64,000 bases of DNA from Schizochytrium sp. TIO01 (Eukaryota > Sar > Bigyra > Thraustochytrida > Thraustochytriidae). Shown piece after piece: positions 62,921-64,000 of the stretch. The stretch lies in NCBI GenBank assembly GCA_004764695.1, contig SMSO01000025.1:4318862-4382861 (forward strand), in the 5' to 3' direction. The first letter of the stretch is position 1. Every line of letters begins with the position of its first letter. A program made the position numbers and the translations under genes. The notes beneath the pieces were generated by a model. It was not told where the DNA came from. It saw nothing but the letters and a program-made list of their open reading frames with translations, and did not search any database.

Positions 62921-64000
62921 ACAAAAATCGCGTGCGACCGTCCGTGCGAAGTTTTCTTCCTTCAAGAGCCTGAGTTCACAGAGTTCTGGGTCTGCTGGAG
63001 CCTTTCTGCTTCGAAGTTTATTTCAATTGCTGCTTCTCTAATGCACGGGGAAGGCAATCTCAAGCGCCGCAAAAGTCGCATTCCGGCAAGCAAGACGCAC
63101 CACAGATTTCGCCGTCGGGCAAGCGGGTGCTGGCGAAAATACCCAACCTGTTGCAGAAACGGGTGAAGATCTTGGGCGTTCACAGACGGGTATGATACAG
63201 TAGACGTGCTTAGGCTTCGCTCTTGCAGGCCACGCGGCACTTTTCCTCCAAGTCCCGAAAGCGGTCCAGTGCAACGCCGGCGAGTTCTAGTTCTAGCTCC
63301 TGGTCTTCGCGAGTTCGCTCCAAGGTCCCGAGCAAACCCCTTTATCACGCAAGAGGGCAAGCGAACACGCACGCAAGCACGCAATCACCTCCAAGCTGAA
63401 TCCATCGATTTGATCCAAAGTGCTCCTGATTCCTCGCTCCAATTGTGGAGATTTTGGTCTCAATTTTTGGTGCAGTACTATGTACCTACACTGATGTACT
63501 TAGTACTTACTTACTTATACTTACTTAATTACTTACTGAGTCTACTGAGTCTATTTAGACCACTTAGTCTACTTAGGCCACTTAGTCCACTTATAGTTAA
63601 TCATATCAGCCCTCTAGCAGCAGACTAGATCGCCACCTCTTCGCGCCACTTAGCCTTATCTCTAGGACCTCCACTTCTGGCGAAACCAGTGCGAGGTGGT
63701 TACACAGTCCTGGCGCATCTTTCACGCGCAAAAATCTATCGTGGCTAGTGCAAATGTGGCAAGGCAGCGAGTTATATTCGCAGGTATGCTATTCGCCGAC
63801 ATGGCCTTCGTGTTATTTCTTGACGGCTGTGCTGGGATGACCATTCTCTAGCCTCGCTCGCTCACTCACTTGCTCAGGCGGTCTTCACTTGGGTCCAAAC
63901 CAGGCTTCCAAGGCGAACCCGCCTTCCTCACGAAAATGGGTTCCGCAGAAACACATAGAAACGCATACCGCTTGGTAGTAGTCATAATAGTGCTCGCTAG
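62921..64000. other. Right-edge spacer
   Basis: It holds the presumed promoter of the oxidoreductase gene. A 140-codon frame on each strand (62962-63384 minus, 63206-63628 plus) overlaps here; neither resembles a known protein. A TACT/CTTAGTCTA-type repeat lies at 63497-63595. Confidence 0.5.
63497..63595. repeat. TACT-derived simple repeat and CACTTAGTCTACTTAGGC-like minisatellite
   Basis: Diverged TACTTACT units pass into about four imperfect copies of an 18-bp unit containing CTTAGTC(T/C)AC. Confidence 0.75.

Noticed and set aside
62962-63384. 140-codon minus frame just upstream of the oxidoreductase gene
   Set aside because: It is in a different frame, Arg-rich, mirrored by an equal frame on the other strand, and without any known motif. 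It could be a 5' exon but there is no evidence.

Overview
The window is eukaryotic nuclear DNA from a protist with long, apparently intron-free genes. A thraustochytrid or other stramenopile fits best. The reasons are single-exon ORFs up to 11.5 kb, a protist-type TmcB-like membrane protein, a multi-domain adenylate kinase of the flagella-associated AK9 type, a UGA-coded selenoprotein T with a eukaryotic SECIS-like hairpin, Rag GTPase and SDS22. The lineage is an inference from gene content, not a sequence match. There are no operons. Genes lie on both strands, separated by 0.4-6 kb of AT-rich, microsatellite-laden spacer. I saw no tRNA, rRNA, CRISPR array or intact transposon.

Layout, left to right: a partial TmcB/TmcC-like multipass protein (- strand, runs off the left edge); a 6 kb spacer; an unrecognised 480-aa protein (+); a DeSI/PPPDE peptidase fused to UBL, PUB, STI1-like and UIM segments (+); a hybrid eIF4B-like/eIF4G-like translation factor with MA3 and W2 domains (-); a sulfatase (-); SDS22/PPP1R7 (-); a 3846-aa protein carrying five DUF2254-like membrane modules (+); RagA/B GTPase (-); selenoprotein T (+); a PH-domain protein (-); an AK9-like adenylate kinase (+); a Tudor-like/coiled-coil/ankyrin protein (-); a 4 kb low-complexity spacer; an unrecognised secreted or membrane-anchored protein (-); and a pyridoxamine-oxidase-like/ferredoxin-reductase-like fusion (-).

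The most unusual object is the 25188-36728 gene. It has five tandem copies of a module made of four membrane segments plus a long helical domain. The copies share an LQ motif after membrane segment 2, a KDK-x-NA motif, a W-x-E-W-K motif, an IKF-x-NT motif and an FWE motif. The module resembles the bacterial single-copy membrane family DUF2254, so the gene looks like an internally amplified bacterial-type membrane protein. The second is selenoprotein T, which simple ORF calling would split in two at its in-frame UGA. The third and fourth are two new-looking domain fusions: the DeSI-UBL-PUB-STI1-UIM protein and the eIF4B/eIF4G hybrid.

The genes do not form an obvious shared pathway. RagA (TORC1 nutrient signalling), SDS22 (PP1 control), the translation factor and the ubiquitin-linked peptidase are housekeeping or regulatory. 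The AK9-like kinase suggests a flagellated stage. Start codons were chosen as in-frame ATGs, because several of the longest reading frames begin with non-ATG codons.
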